Source: Qipengyuania flava (GTDB lineage Bacteria > Pseudomonadota > Alphaproteobacteria > Sphingomonadales > Sphingomonadaceae). Taken from it: 64,000 nt of DNA. Shown in pieces: positions 61,778 to 64,000 of this stretch (position 1 is its first letter; the number at the start of each line of letters is the position of its first letter). The notes beneath the pieces are model-generated. The model made no database searches. It was not told where the DNA came from and saw nothing but the letters and a program-made list of their open reading frames with translations. Made by a program: the position numbers and the translations under genes. The stretch spans positions 1,550,001 to 1,614,000 of the forward strand of contig NZ_CP080410.1 in assembly GCF_019448255.1 (NCBI RefSeq). The letters run 5' to 3'.

Positions 61778-62962
61778 TCAGGCGCCGGCCTTGCGGCTCA
61801 GTTCGCGCATCGCATCGTCGAGCCCGTCGAGGGTAAGGGGGTACATCCGGTCGTTGACCAGCTGCTTCATCACCTTCGTCGACTGTGAATAGCTCCACTG
61901 CTTTTCAGGCACGGGATTGAGCCAGACGGTTGCCGGATAGGTGTTGACCAGGCGCTGCATCCACACCGCGCCCGCTTCCTCGTTCATATGTTCGACGCTG
62001 CCGCCCGGATGGGTGATCTCATAGGGGCTCATCGCGGCATCACCCACGAAGATCACCTTGTAGTCGTGCCCGTATTTGTGGAGCACGTCCCACGTCTTGG
62101 TGCGTTCCTGCCAGCGGCGGCGGTTGTCCTTCCACACGCCTTCGTAGAGGCAGTTGTGGAAATAGAAGAACTCGAGGTTCTTGAACTCGGTCGTCGCGGC
62201 GCTGAACAGCTCCTCGCACAGCTTGATGAAGGGGTCCATCGAACCGCCGACGTCGAGGAAGAGCAGCAGCTTCACCGCGTTGTGGCGTTCCGGGCGCATG
62301 TGAATGTCGAGCCAGCCCTGCTTGGCCGTGCCATCGATCGTCGCGTCAAGATCAAGCTCGTCGGCCGCGCCTTCGCGGGCGAAGCGGCGCAGGCGTCGCA
62401 GCGCCATCTTGATGTTGCGCGTGCCCAGTTCCTTGGTGTTGTCGAGGTTCTTGAACTCGCGCTTGTCCCACACCTTGAGCGCGCGCTTGTGCTTGCTTTC
62501 GCCGCCAATGCGCACGCCTTCGGGGTTGTATCCTGAATTGCCGTAAGGCGAGGTGCCCCCGGTACCGATCCACTTGTTGCCACCCTGGTGGCGTTTTTCC
62601 TGTTCCTCGAGCCGCTTTTTCAGCGTCTCCATGATCTCGTCCCAGGAACCGAGCTTTTCGATCTCGGCCATCTCCTCTTCGGTGAGGAACTTGTCGGCGA
62701 CGGCTTTCAGCCAGTCTTCCGGAATGTCGACCGGGTTCTGGCCGTAGTCGGTGAGGATGCCCTTGAAGACCTTCTGGAAGACCTGGTCGAACCGGTCGAG
62801 GAGGCCTTCGTCCTTCACGAAGGTCGCGCGCGAAAGGTAGTAAAACGCTTCGGGCGACTGTTCGATCACGTCGCGATCTAGCGCCTCGATCAGCGTAAGG
62901 TGTTCCTTGAAGCTGGCGGGAATGCCCGCAGCGCGAAGCTCGTCGACGAAATTGAAGAACAT
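61778..62962 (-). CDS. VWA-domain protein (CoxE-like)
   Basis: A 394-residue protein of the CoxE/VWA_CoxE type. N-terminal part MFFNFVDELRAAGIPASFKEHLTLIEALDRDVIEQSPEAFYYLSRATFVKDEGLLDRFDQVFQKVFKG is diagnostic; the MIDAS is LLFLDVGGSMDPFIKLCEELFSA, D-V-G-G-S instead of D-x-S-x-S; the end has VIFVGDAAMSPYEI and NEEAGAVWMQRLVNTYPATVWLNPVPEKQWSYSQS. These proteins usually work with a MoxR AAA ATPase, which is not in the visible neighbourhood. Start MFFNFVDEL at 62962 is the family start. Confidence 0.92.
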   Translation of the reverse strand: MFFNFVDELRAAGIPASFKEHLTLIEALDRDVIEQSPEAFYYLSRATFVKDEGLLDRFDQVFQKVFKGILTDYGQNPVDIPEDWLKAVADKFLTEEEMAEIEKLGSWDEIMETLKKRLEEQEKRHQGGNKWIGTGGTSPYGNSGYNPEGVRIGGESKHKRALKVWDKREFKNLDNTKELGTRNIKMALRRLRRFAREGAADELDLDATIDGTAKQGWLDIHMRPERHNAVKLLLFLDVGGSMDPFIKLCEELFSAATTEFKNLEFFYFHNCLYEGVWKDNRRRWQERTKTWDVLHKYGHDYKVIFVGDAAMSPYEITHPGGSVEHMNEEAGAVWMQRLVNTYPATVWLNPVPEKQWSYSQSTKVMKQLVNDRMYPLTLDGLDDAMRELSRKAGA

Positions 62963-63032
62963 GGGGCAGGCTCTAGCGCGTGTCTTGCGCCTGCACCAGT
63001 CTTCCTTTGCCACTCATTTTCGAATGATCGCC

Positions 63033-63048
63033 TTAACTGTCCGCTAAC
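63033..63048 (+). promoter_or_regulatory. CtrA-like box upstream of the chemoreceptor
   Basis: TTAA-CTGTCCG-CTAAC: one mismatch from the CtrA consensus TTAA-N7-TTAAC. It lies 53 bases before the ATG, and CtrA controls motility and chemotaxis in alphaproteobacteria. Confidence 0.45.
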
Positions 63049-63100
63049 CATCCTCATTTAGACGCGGCGATGAACGAGACCAAAAGGGGGTCATCCAACC

Positions 63101-64000
63101 ATGGAACTGAGCGCAATTGATGCACGCGGGGCATCGGCTCTCGACCAGATTCCGGAGGCTTGCGGCAAGGTAACCGTAGGCTGTTCGGATGTGGCCGGCA
63201 TTGTGCAGGGAGTCATCGATTCCTTCGGCCATCTTCGCAACGAATACGTCGAACTCCAGGGAACCGTAAGGGCGCTTGACGACGATCAGCGCAAGGTTCT
63301 CGAAGCGAGCGACGAAGCGCGTCTGCTGTCGGAACGCGCCATCGAGCGCCTGAACGATGGCTCGATGATGATCAGCAATTCGCTGAACGAGATCGGCAAC
63401 CTGCTGAACCTCGTCGAAACGCTGACCGAGCACGTCACCGGCTTTGCCGCGGCCATGGACCAGGTCCGCCGCTCGAGCCAGGAGATCGACCAGATCGCCG
63501 AAACCACCAATATCCTCGCCCTGAACGCGACCATCGAAGCGATGCGCGCCGGCGAGCAGGGCCGCACCTTTGCCGTGGTTGCCAACGAGGTGAAAACTCT
63601 CGCGAGCGAAACCCGCAAGGCGACCGAGGAAATCGGCCGCACGATCGACATGCTGGGCAACGAAGCCGAGCAGGTCATCGAAAAGATCGAGAGCGGCGCC
63701 GAGGCAAGCACCCAGGCCAAGAATTCGGTCGGGTCGATCGAAGACACCATGCGTTCGGTCACCGAACTGCTGATGGAGGTCGATGGCCAGCAGGACCAGA
63801 TCGCCCGCAACACCGCGACGATCTCGGACCATGTGCACCGCGTCCAGGACGTCCTCACCGATTTCGACACGGCTGTGACCAGCAACGAATCGAAGCTGGA
63901 GAACGCCCACGACCGCATCGAAGACCTCGAAATGACGGCGAGCGAAATGTTCGATCGTCTCGTGAAGGCCGGCCTGTCGCCGGATGACAGCCAGATGGTC
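63101..64000 (+). CDS. Methyl-accepting chemotaxis protein (partial, right edge)
   Basis: The first 300 codons of a chemoreceptor-like protein. The signalling hairpin is [48 protein letters not shown] at about residues 130-180, with the canonical E-x-N-x-L-A-L-N-A core and A-G-E-x-G-R-x-F. No membrane segment or signal peptide precedes it, and a long coiled coil follows, so the protein is either soluble or carries its sensor and membrane part beyond the right edge. Start ATG 63101 has a GGGGG run 12 bases upstream. The end is missing. Confidence 0.93.
   Translation, partial: MELSAIDARGASALDQIPEACGKVTVGCSDVAGIVQGVIDSFGHLRNEYVELQGTVRALDDDQRKVLEASDEARLLSERAIERLNDGSMMISNSLNEIGNLLNLVETLTEHVTGFAAAMDQVRRSSQEIDQIAETTNILALNATIEAMRAGEQGRTFAVVANEVKTLASETRKATEEIGRTIDMLGNEAEQVIEKIESGAEASTQAKNSVGSIEDTMRSVTELLMEVDGQQDQIARNTATISDHVHRVQDVLTDFDTAVTSNESKLENAHDRIEDLEMTASEMFDRLVKAGLSPDDSQMV

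Overview
The window is 64 kb of GC-rich chromosome from an alphaproteobacterium. The closest match by gene content and order is a sphingomonad of the Erythrobacteraceae type (Erythrobacter/Qipengyuania-like). Supporting signs are a yqeY-dnaG-rpoD order without rpsU, a 670-residue sigma-70 with a long acidic insert, a MutL that carries the endonuclease motif, DUF4170, DUF1206 and DUF2059 proteins, and promoters of the GGAAC-N16-CGTT class used by the alphaproteobacterial stress sigma factor EcfG. Genus assignment is inference. No IS element, prophage, CRISPR array or toxin-antitoxin pair was found; this is mostly housekeeping chromosome with small accessory insertions.

Layout. 1-6.6 kb (minus): glyA (cut by the left edge), rpiB, a DUF2059 periplasmic protein and the yqeY-dnaG-rpoD macromolecular-synthesis group. 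6.7-12.1 kb (plus): carA, a small lipoprotein-like gene wedged exactly between carA and carB, carB, greA. 12.1-15.0 kb (minus): a GNAT acetyltransferase, a DUF4170 protein and a four-gene cluster of YqjD/YqjE-like membrane stress proteins behind a very good EcfG promoter. 15.1-18.9 kb (plus): enolase, then a phosphotransferase translationally coupled to a CrtC-like protein. 18.9-22.1 kb (minus): a riboflavin operon made of HTH-RibB-RibX, a CYTH phosphatase, RibH and an EamA transporter, with two tandem inverted repeats in its promoter and a tRNA-Lys(CTT) just upstream.

22.2-31.6 kb: a LuxR solo, the cell-elongation operon mreB-mreC-mreD-mrdA-rodA (minus), and mutL plus a small lipoprotein (plus). 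31.6-37.1 kb (minus): MaoC hydratase, a glutaredoxin-MauE fusion with a CsoR-type operator, an EcfG-driven DUF1206 membrane protein, an exported phosphodiesterase, ychF, and a Tat-exported short-chain dehydrogenase. 37.3-49.2 kb: short MgtE-like Mg transporter, pth and rplY, two tandem TraB/GumN lipoproteins, glyQ-glyS, ppdK, a methyltransferase and comF. 49.2-49.6 kb is the only long non-coding stretch; it holds nested hairpins and a minus-strand terminator that suggest an unrecognised small RNA.

49.6-64 kb: hisI, a LiuR-like MerR regulator with an FadE-type acyl-CoA dehydrogenase, a dienelactone hydrolase-cysK-MFS group, PilZ, tyrS, a DOMON-like/NamZ pair, a spinster-type MFS transporter, DUF817, a CoxE-like VWA protein, and the first 300 codons of a chemoreceptor behind a CtrA-like box.

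The most unusual points are the self-contained regulatory look of the riboflavin operon (DNA-binding domain fused to RibB plus tandem operators, no riboswitch), the lipoprotein inside the car operon, the stress-promoter-driven YqjD-like cluster whose first gene carries a histone H1-like tail, and the putative RNA upstream of hisI. All functional calls rest on reading the sequence and on family knowledge; no database search was run.
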